Shown here: piece after piece, positions 32,760 through 64,000 of the stretch
How the letters are laid out: each line of letters opens with the position of its first letter
Numbering within the stretch: position 1 is the stretch's first letter
Source of the DNA: Merluccius polli
Lineage: Eukaryota; Chordata; Actinopteri; Gadiformes; Merlucciidae
Direction of reading: 5' to 3'
Assembly (NCBI GenBank): GCA_030340625.1
Contig: JAOPHQ010005152.1
Span: 36,001 to 100,000, forward strand
DNA: 64,000 nt
Notes under the pieces: model-generated
The model's input: the letters and a program-made list of their open reading frames with translations, nothing else
What the model was told of the DNA's origin: nothing
Databases searched by the model: none
Translations under genes and position numbers: made by a program

Positions 32760-33090
32760 CACCGCTCGCTGGTGCCGTCGCCGCGAAGCCAGTGCGCATG
32801 CGCAACATACCATGTTGCGTTTCCGTATCCCGCGGGAACTCTCCTCTTACCCAGAATTCAGAGGTGGTCCACTGATGAACAGGTCTCCATGTTGGTGCTG
32901 CTGGTTCGGACCTGTGTGTTTCCACCGGCGGTATTCACCTCGCGCCGCGCCGACCCTCCGCAGGAGGAGGAGCGGGAGCCGCGAAGCCGCTGATTTCACC
33001 GGTTTGACATTTGTTGTTGGGAAATCAAAACGTCCGGCGGTGCGAAGGGGCGTCGGAAACCCCAAGGAGGAGGAGGACCCAAAAGCGAAG
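32760..33090 (+). promoter_or_regulatory. zmym4: zmym4 promoter and noncoding first exon
   Basis: CpG-rich sequence with a perfect NRF1-type palindrome tgcgcatgcgca (32793-32804), ending at a donor (gcgaag|gtaacg, 33090/33091). It is conserved with copy A (about 6830-7131), where the palindrome has one changed base. The acceptor of the next exon is at 34078 (ctgtgcag). A CRE (tgacgtca, 33480-33487) lies in the intron. The start site is inferred. Confidence 0.6.
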
Positions 33091-34169
33091 GTAACGACCA
33101 CCGTCCTAAACTCACTTAAAAAACACGCACGCACGTAGCGTAACCCCGGGTTACCGCCACCGAGCCGCACCAGCCGACCGGCGGCGACGCTAAAACGTCG
33201 CTAGTCCCACGATAAGTTAGCTCGTTTCGTTCGCGGCGTATTTACGTCCACCGACGTCCCGCACGGCCGCCGCGGCGTTTTTTTACGGTCGGATTTTCCA
33301 CGCGTGTCTACAAAAACAAAACGGTTGACGTAACGCGCTGAGCGCACTGCCACGGGCAACCGTCACGTGTTTTCGTGCTGCGTTGCTGCACGGGTCGTTT
33401 CTAGTGATTTGGTGATGCGTGGTAAATGTCGTTATAAACAATGGTGCACTTTGGGGTTTTACGGTAACTTGGGGACGGGTGACGTCACATCGCAGTGGCC
33501 GTCGCCATATTGGGAGCAGAGGAATGTGTGGTGTTCCCGCGTTGGTGACAACAACAATGATGGTGGTGGTGATGATGATGATGATGATGGGTGGAGGGCT
33601 CGTTTTGTAATTGTTTTGTAATTCATCGAGAAATGACATTACGTGAATGACGTTATGTTAACTGCCACTGCGTTTTCTCATGCGAGACGGCGCCAAAACT
33701 AAGTATCTCTGAGGCGAGGCTGTGATGGTGTGTATTTACTTACGTTGTGCTCCATCTCCATCTCGTTGCCTTTTCTCGCGCACACATCTGCTTGCATGCT
33801 TGCGATGCTATTTTCTGAAGCCTGTTAAAGTTTAGCCATGAGTATATGCACGCAGCGTTCATGAGATGCATGGAAACATCACAACCATTCAGGCAAGAGG
33901 CTCTTTCAGTCACCCTTAGCAGGTCTGCCCGAGAACTTGTATGCTCCCAATATGGCGTATCTCCTGCAAAGCTGATATGCGTTTGATATTTACACATTTG
34001 ACATACTCGTATACAATGAACTGATTAAACATTTTCATGCCGATTTTAATAGTTATCCACTGTGTACGTTCTGTGCAGGCGATCGGATGGACGTTCCCGA
34101 AGCCTAGGACCCTAGCCTAGGACCCGAGAGCTCTTCCTGTGGCTTGAGCTTTTAAGAGGTCCGTTGGCG

Positions 34170-55599
<21,430 letters not shown>

Positions 55600-56551
55600 G
55601 GAGGAAGACGGAGATTATGGTGGAGGAGGAGGAAGAGCAGGGGGGATTGACTGAGGGACTGGACTCACTGTTAAGGAGACATTGTGGGGTGGGGGGGGGG
55701 GGGGGGGGCTGGGATTTTACTAGAGGAGAAACGTTGGAAAGGTTTGCTATGTGGTGCGTTTTTTTAAAGCTACACACAAATGTCTGTGTGCGATATATTT
55801 GTAGAAGCAAACGTATTCACCATCCGGCCGACGCCATTGGCTCGCCTACGACGGCTGAACCACTAGGACTGTGAGTTTGGACCAGGACCCGCCCCCGAGC
55901 AGGTCTACCGTGCGGACTCAAAGGGAAGACTGGCTGGCTGGGGGGGACCGGACTGTATAGAGAGGAGACTCGCTGATGATCCCAATGGGAGATTTGTGTT
56001 TTTTCGTCCGTCGATTCCTCGTCCCGGAGGTTTTCCTCGCGTCTTGTTGAATGTTTCTTAAGTTCTGTTGGTTCGATGGGTTATAAAAAAAAAATGTATC
56101 TGAAAATGTCCTCACTTTTTTTTTTAAATCAGTGCTACAATAGCTCGGCATAAATGTACTATCGAATACAGATTTGTGGGACTTCCCCTAATGCAGTCAT
56201 GTACATTGTAAGTGACATCAATCAGCGTATCTCACATGTCCAAGTTAAACAGTAACGGCCTCTATTGGCATCAAGAATATATACAGTATGTGTATATATC
56301 TCCTATATGGAAAGAGAAAGTACATCGAAACTTTCAGTTTTGCGCTGTTTGTTTTTCAAACGCTGCCAGTGGTTCCCAGCTTTGGTCCTTGACCCCATTT
56401 CTAACTGAAGATGTTTGCCTGCGACCCCATATGCATATCAGGGGACCCCCGGCGGGGTCCCGACCCCACGTTGGGAACCACTGCTGTGGGTTCTGGTAGT
56501 ATGACAACAATGTTCACAGATTATTTTTATGCTCGTCCATTTTGTATTAAA
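55600..56551 (+). other. zmym4: Probable zmym4 3'UTR
   Basis: Follows the stop at 55599. It holds a poly-G run (55687-55708), a short hAT-type MITE (56369-56486, ends cagtggttccca / tgggaaccactg) and a candidate ATTAAA signal at 56546-56551. The cleavage site is inferred only. Confidence 0.5.
56369..56486. mobile_element. Short hAT-type MITE
   Basis: Inverted ends cagtggttccca and tgggaaccactg enclose about 95 bp including 'tgcctgcgaccccatatgc' and 'gggtcccgaccccacg'. Flanking 8-mers are not identical, so the duplication has decayed or the ends differ slightly. Confidence 0.65.
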
Positions 56552-56634
56552 AATTGAAGAAATCAGTCTGGTGGTATTTGATTAGAACTGTTTACAATCA
56601 AAAGTTCTGTACTATTAGGCCATATTAGCCATTA

Positions 56635-57298
56635 TAACACGCTAGGTAGCCCATTATAACACGCTAGGTAGCCCATTATAACACGCTAGGTAGCCCATTA
56701 TAACACGCTAGGTAGCCCAGTATTAGCTAGGTAGCCCATTATAACACGCTAGGTAGCCCATTATAACAAGCTAGGTAGCCCATTATAAGCTAGCTACTAG
56801 GTAGCCCATTATTAGCTAGCTACTAGGTAGCCCATTATTAGCTAGGTAGCCCATTATAAGCTAGCTACTAGGTAGCCCATTATTAGCTAGGTAGCCCATT
56901 ATAAGCTAGCTACTAGGTAGCCCATTATTAGCTAGGTAGCCCATTATAAGCTAGCTACTAGGTAGCCCATTATTAGCTAGGTAGCCCATTATAAGCTAGC
57001 TACTAGGGGGGGGGGGGGTGCTGCGCGATTGTTGACGGGGGGGGGGGGGGGGGGGCGGCATTTGGCAATCATATCAATATTTTAGAGCTCCCCCAAAATT
57101 TCACAAACCATGTTTCCAGGGGAGCTCAGGTGGCCACTAGGGGAGCCGTGGCTCCCCCAGCTCCCCCGTAACTCGCACCTGCTGCTAGGTAGCCCATTAT
57201 TAGCTAGCTGCTAGGTAGCCCATTATTAGCTAGCTGCTAGGTAGCCCATTATTAGCTAGCTGCTAGGTAGCCCATTATTAGCTAGCTGCTAGGTAGCC
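56635..57298. repeat. Composite minisatellite upstream of cyp51
   Basis: Units of about 18-33 bp built on 'aggtagcccattat' recur with endings 'aacacgct', 'tagct' or 'aagctagctact'. The first block (56635-57005) has mixed units. An insertion of about 175 bp (57007-57182) with poly-G and 'gcgcgattgttgacggggg' follows. A second, more uniform block ('agctagctgctaggtagccc') then runs to 57298. Confidence 0.9.
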
Positions 57299-57593
57299 CT
57301 ATGGTAGCCCGCCCTGAGCAGTCCCGGGCGGCCCACACCACGGCCGTGACGTCATATAGCCAGACATGGGTCCATGCAGCGGAGGACGGCCATTGGCCGC
57401 GAGCAGCGGCGGCGTCTTGACCGACACACCGCCGCCCGCCAATCAAATGCTCCCGTCGGTCAGGCGGGGGCGGGGCTTTCTCCCGACAGGTATTGCTGTG
57501 ACTCAGGAGACGCGTCTTTAAAGGCGACTGTATTTGGACCGGCTGTGGTTTTTTGGGGGGTGACAGTCTTGGTTTTTTGGAGCAGTAATCACA
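57299..57593 (+). promoter_or_regulatory. cyp51: cyp51 promoter region
   Basis: Contains a perfect CRE (tgacgtca, 57347-57354), two CCAAT-type sites (attgg, 57392-57396; ccaat, 57439-57443) and a GC box (ggcgggggcggggc, 57463-57476). Mammalian CYP51 promoters combine CRE, NF-Y/GC-box and sterol-response elements; no clear SRE was recognised here. The ATG follows at 57594 (cacaatgg). Confidence 0.6.
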
Positions 57594-57919
57594 ATGGCGG
57601 CTCCTTCGTACCAGACGTTGTTCGCGGACGCCGTGGGGAAGGTGGTGAGCGACCACCTGACCTCCGTGCTGCTGGCCGCCTCGCTGGTCACCCTGGCGCT
57701 GGGATACCTGTCTAAGGTGCTGCTGCAGCAGACCCCCCCAGACCTGGTGAGTGGGGGAGGGAGGGAGGGAGGGTGTGAGTGTGTGTGTGTGTGTGTGTGC
57801 GTGCGCGTGCATGCGTGTGTGTGTGTGTGTGCGTGCGCGTGCATGCGTGCGTGTGCATGCGCGAGAGTGAGTGAGTGTGTGCGTGTGTGAGAGTGATTGT
57901 GTGTGTGTGTGGGGGGTGA

Positions 57920-57953
<34 letters not shown>

Positions 57954-59302
57954 GGTGGTGATGATGATGATGATGATGATGATGTGGGAAGATGGTGGTT
58001 CTTCATTGTGATATATATATATATATATATTATGTGTGTGTTCCTTCTAGAAATACCCGCCTTACATCCCCTCCCGCATCCCGTTCCTCGGACAAGCGGT
58101 GGCGTTCGGCAAAAGCCCCATTGAGTTTCTCGAAAAGGCGTATGAAAAGGTGGGTGTGCGGCGCCTGGCGAAGGCCGTGGCCGTTAGGTTCCCCCCCCCT
58201 CCCCCCCCCCCCCCTCGCCACACAGGCGGTCGGCGGCCGGGTCAAGCGACTTCCTGTTCCTGTCGTTTAAACGCCACTATGTCAGTGTCTGCACTTCCTG
58301 TGAGGAGCTACACCTGTGATTTCCCTTCTGTGAAGACGGCCTATTCTCTTGAGGGGGGGGGGGGGAGGAATCTGCCATTAAAACCACGTTTAAAACTTTT
58401 ATTATTCTATATTTATGACATATTGTGGTGCCCCCCCCCCCGCAGTACGGGCCGGTGGTCAGCTTCACCATGGTGGGCAAGACGTTCACCTTCCTGCTGG
58501 GCAGCGACGCGGCGGCGCTGATGTTCAACAGCAAGAACGAAGACCTGAGCGCCGAGGACGTCTACTCCAAGATCACCACCCCGGTGTTCGGCAAGGGGGT
58601 GGCCTACGATGTGCCCAACCCTGTGAGTCAACGTGAGGCGACTGACTGACTGACTGACTGACTGACTGACTTTTGACTGACTGACTGACTGACTGACTTT
58701 TGACTGACTGACTGACTGACTGACTTTTGACTGACTGACTGACTTTTGACTGACTGACTTTTGACTGACTGACTGACTGACTGACTGACTTTTTACTGAC
58801 TGACTGACTGACTTTTGACTGACTGACTGACTGACTTTTGACTGACTGACTGACTTTTGACTGACTGACTGACTGACTGACTGACTTTTGACTGATTGAC
58901 TGACTGACTGACTTTTGACTGACTGACTGACTGACTTTTTACTGACTGACTGACTGACTGACTTTTGACTGATTGACTGACTGACTGACTTTTGACTGAC
59001 TGACTGACTGACTTTTTACTGACTGACTGACTGACTGACTTTTGACTGATTGACTGACTGACTTTTGACTTTTGACTGACTTTTGACTGACTGACTGACT
59101 GACTGACTGACTTTTGACTGACTGACTTTTGACTGACTGACTGACTTTTGACTGACTGACTGACTGACTGACTGACTGACTTCTTCCACTCTCTCACTCT
59201 CACTCTTAATGTCTTTCTCCATTCATTCATTCATTTTTTGCAGAGCCGCTCGTTTGGTCTCAGGGTTATAAAGTATAGTTAACTTGTGACATACATTAAA
59301 TG

Positions 59303-59338
<36 letters not shown>

Positions 59339-59498
59339 GTTGTAAACCCGGCAGATCTTTCTGGAACAGAAGAAGATGTTGAAGACGGGTCTGAACATCG
59401 CCCAGTTCAAAAAACACGTGGCCATCATCGAGAAGGAGACCCAGGAGTACATTAAGCGATGGGGGGAAAGCGGAGAGACAAGTACGGACACACGCGCG

Positions 59499-59551
<53 letters not shown>

Positions 59552-59557
59552 ACGCAC

Positions 59558-59589
<32 letters not shown>

Positions 59590-62500
59590 GCACACACTGT
59601 AAAAGATGTGAGCAGTGTTTACGTAATAAAATGAAGACCATAAAGTGACATATACTGTCTTTACAATGTAATAAACTATAGGGCTTGTAAATCAGAATGC
59701 ATCATGGGATTTTTTTGTTGGCGATACTCTGCCATATTGACAGGACTCCAGAGAGTTGTAGTTCTGTAAAATCCTAAATCAATAATTATATTATTGATTT
59801 AGGATTTTATTGATTTAGGATATATTATATAATTACACAGACCATAGGGCTTTGCAGAACAGCAATACACATACAACATCTTAAACTAAAGTGTTCTCTG
59901 TCTCTGTCTCTCCTCTGTCTGTCTCTCCTCTCTGTCTCTGTCTCTCCTCTGTCTGTCTCTGTCTGTCTCTGTCTCTGTCTCTCCTGTCTCTGTCTCTCCT
60001 CTCTGTCTTTCCTCTCTCTGTCTCTGTCTCTCTTTCCTCTCTGTCTCTGTCTCTCCTCTCTCTGTCTTTCCTCTCTCTGTCTCTGTCTCTCTTTCCTCTT
60101 TCCTGTCTCTGTCTCTGTCTCTCCTCTCTCTGTCTCTCTCTGTCTCTCCTCTCTCTCTCTCTCCTCTCTCCTCTCTCCTCTCTCCTCCCTCGGTCTGTCT
60201 GTCCAGACCTGTTTGTGGCCCTGTCTGAGCTGATCATCCTGACCGCCAGCAGCTGTCTGCATGGGAAGGAGATCCGCAGCATGCTGGACGAGAAGGTGGC
60301 CCAGCTGTACTACGACCTGGACGGGGGCTTCAGCCACGAGGCCTGGCTGCTGCCCAGCTGGGTGCCGCTGCCCAGCTTCAGGTATGGGACCGCTGGGTGG
60401 GGGTCCTGGACCAGGGGTGGCGCTAGCGTGGTGGTAGTTTTTACCGGGTCTCACTCTAAGGGCTATTTGGTTTTTAATGCTAAGGTGAAACTGCGTAGCG
60501 GCTCCTTTAAATTCCTTCAAATCCTTTAATATCAAATCACGATGTTAGTTGAGGGGGAAATAAACTTGTGGCCCATATTGTCATACTATGTTGTCATTGT
60601 CGCATTGTTGTTTTGAATCTAGCAAATCTAGTGAAGTGATTTTTTTTGACTGCCCTGTAATGAAAATAAACATAAAATGGTAGCCTATGCCCAGCAAATC
60701 AAAACATGATATAAGTTGAGGTAAATAACATAAAACTGTCAACTTTACGAGACAAGGGTCCCGTTCAAAGCAGAAAACATTCAATCTAGCTAAGTATGAA
60801 ACGGTCACCAATGTAACGGTAAAGTGGTCAGATCGACTAATACAATGGCGGCCCATGTGGTTGTGGTCCAGGCGGCGGGACCGGGCCCACAGGGAGATCA
60901 AGAACATGTTCTTCAAGGCCATCGAGAAACGCAGGACCTCCAAGGAGAGGGTGGACGACTTCCTGCAGACCCTCATCGACGCCACTTACAAGTGAGGCAA
61001 CACTAGTCATTCACTTTTACACTGGTTTGTTAATGTTGAGTGTGTCCAATTATTATTGGAACTATGAAAAAACTACAAAACACATACAAAAGTACCGCAA
61101 CAGCAATTGAAGACCGCACATCTTTTAAACAACGTGCCTTCTAATCATCTGGGTGGACACTCCCACTTGTGATGTCACTAGAGGGTAGATTTTGACATGG
61201 CTTCACACCTGGTGGTGAAATAAGAGCCCTTTAATAAAATACACATTTTCTCACTATCACTATTTGAGCATTACAAAATGGCGCTTCACGTTTTATGGAT
61301 GTTCGAAAAAAACAAACATATTTTCGACATTTCTTCTGAAACTCTTCTTTTTTTTTTGTCTCCAGAGACGGCCACAGCCTGAGTGACGACGAGATAGCGG
61401 GCTTGCTGATTGGTCTGCTGCTGGCGGGCCAGCACACCTCCTCCACCACCAGTTCCTGGATGACCTTCTTCCTGGCCCGCGACAAGAAGCTGCAGGAGCG
61501 CTGCTACGCCGAGCAGAAGGCCGTGTGCGGGGATGACCTGCCGCCACTCGAGTTCGACCAGGTACCCCACCAAGACCCCCCCCCCCCCCCCCACCCCCCC
61601 GCTAATCACCCTCCCTGAACTGGAGCCGACGTGAGAGTGACGTTTGACTGTTGTGAAATTACCATATTTTCTGTTGATTTTGTCTGAGGGTCCATAACTC
61701 TGTTGAAGGACTCTGTTTTACCACCAGGTGTGATGCTGATTAGCTATTGTAAGCCCTCTAGTGACATCACAAGTGGGAGTGTTGACCCAGATGTATGATG
61801 GATAGATCAGCCTATCCAGTGCAATGTACCAACCGGACGCTTCAGCGCCCCCTAGCTGTTCCTTAATCGCCGTAAATCACGGCCTCGAGTGGCGTACTGC
61901 TTTTATAAAACGGTTACTATAGACTACCTGTTATGATGTCACAAAATAAACACACAGAAACATAAAATGCGACAAGCATAGTTCCTCAAGACAGCAAAAT
62001 GGTTGCCAAGCAACAGGCTTTAGCATACAGGCTTTAGCATACAGGCACATTAATACTAAAAATGAATTGTTATGCGGTCACAGGTGTGTGTTTATATGTG
62101 TGTGAGTATTAATCAGAATCAAGGGCCGGAACGATCCGTGTTTTGAGTGATTAGTTCATATTGTTCTCCGGTTTCCTCCTGCAGCTGAAGGACCTCAGCC
62201 TGTTGGACCGCTGTGTGAAGGAGACCCTGCGGCTTCGCCCCCCCATTATGACCATGATGCGGATGGCTCGCTCTCCACAAGTACGGCCGCTCGGGTTACA
62301 CACTTGTATTGCACTCATTACACGGCTTTGTTGAATACTCCGTTCTGATTGGTCAATTACGGCTTTCTGCGGTCTGTTATTTCTGAACAACAGGCCGCTG
62401 CTGTGGACGGCATTTCCAACCGTAGAATCAAACCGACCATTACATTTACATTTACATTTACATTTACATTTACATTTACATTTAGGGCGTTTAGCAGACG

Positions 62501-63191
62501 CTTTTGTCCAAAGCGACTTACAATAAGTACATTTGTTAGGAGAAAGTGCAGCAGTACACCGCTTATCAGTAGAGTCAGGATTTCACAAGAACGAGTTTCA
62601 AGCACACCCAATTGCTAAGTTAACTGATTGCTAGGATACAAAAGAGAAATTATTTTTATATTTTGTGTCAAATTATTGATTTCTTTAGCATGTAGGGTGA
62701 TTCAAGCCCTGCATCACCCTGTTGGGGTTTATTTTGCAATAATGAACGGCTCGCTGTACATTATCCCTTACATAGTCATCATTTAGTATTCATCCCAAAG
62801 TGACTTAAAGATGCGGTTGAGCACAAAAAAACACAAAACCACACCATCGATGTTGGAGCAACGGCCAAAAATGGAAGAATAAAACCTCCAAAAAGAAATG
62901 CACACAGATGTTTTTAATTCACCTGTCTTACCAAAATTGAATTCATCTCTGTTACTAAAAATGAAACTCAAAGCCACGCCATCGATCCTTCAAACCATGA
63001 CCTGCGTTGCGTGTGTGTGCAGCGCGTGGCGGGCTACACCATCCCTGTGGGCCACCAGGTGTGCGTCTCCCCCACCGTCAACCAGCGGCTGCCGGACACG
63101 TGGACGGAGCGCGACGACTTCAACCCCGACCGCTTCCTCAGCGACAACGCCGCCAGCGGGGAGAAGTTCGCCTACGTGCCCTTCGGCGCCG
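57594..63191 (+). CDS. cyp51: Lanosterol 14-alpha-demethylase (CYP51), 3' end outside window
   Basis: Exons 57594-57746, 58051-58149, 58446-58622, 59355-59481, 60207-60381, 60872-60991, 61366-61561, 62185-62280 and 63023-63191 join in phase and give 437 residues of an expected 500 or so. The enzyme is an ER-membrane cytochrome P450 that removes the 14-alpha methyl of lanosterol in cholesterol synthesis. Visible features are an N-terminal hydrophobic anchor (about residues 20-43), the CYP51 hallmark YDVPNP, the I-helix LLAGQHTSSTTSS, the K-helix E-x-x-R (KETLRLR), PTVNQR and NPDRF, and FAYVPFGAG just before the last donor (63192). The haem-ligand cysteine motif that follows FGAG belongs to a final exon not present before position 64000. 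No frameshifts or missing key residues in the portion seen. Confidence 0.95.
58636..59182. repeat. (TGAC)n compound satellite in cyp51 intron 3
   Basis: About 545 bp of 'ctgactgactgac' blocks separated by 'ttttgact'. It begins 13 bp after the exon 3 donor. The Ser/Val/Gln-rich open frames on the minus strand are repeat artefacts. Confidence 0.95.
59486..59597. repeat. (CA)n / (CACACG)n microsatellite in cyp51 intron 4
   Basis: Starts within 10 bp of the exon 4 donor (aca|agtacgg region). It moves from (CA)n to alternating cacacg units. Confidence 0.93.
59893..60195. repeat. (TCTCTG)n pyrimidine-rich repeat before cyp51 exon 5
   Basis: About 300 bp of 'tctctgtctctcctc' variants lead directly to the acceptor at 60206 (ctgtccag), making an extreme pyrimidine tract. 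Confidence 0.92.
62439..62530. repeat. (TTTACA)n plus conserved teleost repeat core
   Basis: Seven or more 'tttaca' hexamers (62440-62483) precede 'tttagcagacgcttttgtcc' and 'aaagcgacttacaa', a phrase dispersed widely in fish genomes. Located in the cyp51 intron after exon 8. Identification is from recalled pattern. Confidence 0.7.
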
Positions 63192-63585
63192 GTGAGGAAA
63201 TTAACGTCTCTCTCTCTCTCTCTCTGGCCTTGTGCCACCGAGCGGGCCGCCATCTTGATTCTACAGTGAATGCTAGCTGGGGTTAGAGGGGACTGAATGT
63301 GGAATTATGGAACCAAGATGGCCGCTGGGTAAATAAGGCCCCGTGGCGCATGATAAGGAATGTAAATAAAACGCACACAGAGAGGATTGATGATGTCATT
63401 CATCATAATGGCCGCTCAGAAGGGGGATGATGATTATGGTGGTGGTTGTACATTTGAATTTCACAAAGTAACATGTTTCTTTTTATTTAGTATACGTTTA
63501 TCATGTAAACTGATAATAGTTGAAACTCACTACATGCCGCTATTTTCCAAATTAATTACGTTAGGAATCGGACTTAAACCAGGTT

Positions 63586-63935
63586 GCTCAAAGTAGCGCT
63601 GGGCAATATATCGAAATGATATCGATCATGAGACATCGTAGATATCGTCTTAAAATTTGGATATTGAGCTATTAGGTGTCGTCTTGTCCTGGTTTTAAAG
63701 GCTGCATTACAGAAAAAAGGATGAAAAAAATAAGACAATACTCGGTACTTTTCATTTGTCAAGTATTTAATTCACACAGGAGTACACAAAAATAGGCTTG
63801 ACCATGTGGTTATTTTATACAGACTATTTATTACTATTTATTGAATTAACAGAAATCATGCTATATCGTGATATATATATATATATTGTTATGGAGATAT
63901 TAAATGACCGTATATCGCCCAGCCCTAGCTCAAAG
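63586..63935. mobile_element. hAT-type MITE with 8-bp TSD downstream of cyp51 exon 9
   Basis: The element at 63594-63927 begins tagcgctgggcaatatatcg and ends cgtatatcgcccagcccta. It is flanked by gctcaaag (63586-63593, 63928-63935). The interior is AT-rich with a (TA)n run. It lies in the last cyp51 intron visible here. Confidence 0.9.
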
Positions 63936-64000
63936 ACGCATCGCCTACGTGATTGCACACAAGCGCCAAGCCGCCCTTTAATAACATTACAACAATAACA

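Noticed and set aside
32695..33138. 147-codon + strand frame in the zmym4 5' region (also 6727-7179)
   Set aside because: Conserved between the two copies only because the promoter/5'UTR exon is duplicated. It crosses a splice donor and has no family resemblance.
58793..59230. 145-codon Ser/Val/Gln-rich frame on the minus strand
   Set aside because: Produced by the (TGAC)n satellite in cyp51 intron 3.
59825..60535. Arg/Glu-rich and Leu/Ser-rich frames on both strands
   Set aside because: Caused by the (TCTCTG)n repeat; the + strand frame merely runs into true cyp51 exon 5.
63192..64000. Search for the cyp51 haem-binding exon
   Set aside because: No sequence matching the expected F-G-x-G-x-H-x-C continuation was found; the region holds simple repeats and a hAT MITE, so the exon is assumed to lie beyond the window.

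Overview
The window reads as teleost fish nuclear DNA. Genes are split by GT-AG introns, simple repeats are abundant, and target-site duplications of hAT, Kolobok, PIF/Harbinger and Tc1 type sit around many insertions. There is no bacterial or viral genome structure, and I found no tRNA or rRNA gene and no CRISPR array.

Two vertebrate genes anchor the right half. A complete zmym4-like gene (CDS 34170-55599, + strand, 25 coding exons, about 1535 codons with splice phases that all agree) encodes a MYM-type zinc-finger protein: an acidic N-terminus, a sumoylation-type exon, roughly ten MYM fingers, a Val/Pro-rich linker and a C-terminal DUF3504-type domain. Immediately downstream, cyp51 (lanosterol 14-alpha-demethylase, from 57594, + strand) is read through nine exons; its last exon, with the haem-ligand cysteine, lies beyond the window.

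The left half (about 6.8-23.5 kb) is built largely from partial copies of the zmym4 5' half in the same orientation. Copy A (about 6.83-14.89 kb) keeps the promoter/5'UTR exon and exons 3-8 but has lost exon 2 with the start codon; every exonic indel is a multiple of three. A second partial copy (from about 15.95 kb) carries zmym4 exon 4 amplified into seven tandem copies of a 510-bp unit (17.4-20.8 kb), each with good splice sites and an open frame, but with the sumoylation-like acidic positions changed.

Around and inside these blocks are transposase-related genes and relics. There are five THAP domains (1208, 7346, 26545, 29846, 30188), a minus-strand SWIM/YqaJ gene (2904-4440), an HMGXB3-like domain (5553-5890), an integrase-zinc-finger (H2C2) gene (16593-17337), a decayed piggyBac copy (20876-22760) interrupted by an L1 3' end, and a multi-exon PGBD4-like gene nested in a zmym4 intron (38208-40788). 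A 3.2-kb Kolobok-type element (29381-32571) has TTAA target duplications and long TIRs and contains two THAP segments.

The duplicated zmym4 blocks supply 'empty sites' that date insertions. A 460-bp MITE with 9-bp target duplications occurs twice, and one copy is absent from the paralogous intron. The rest is introns, microsatellites, minisatellites and palindromic MITEs.
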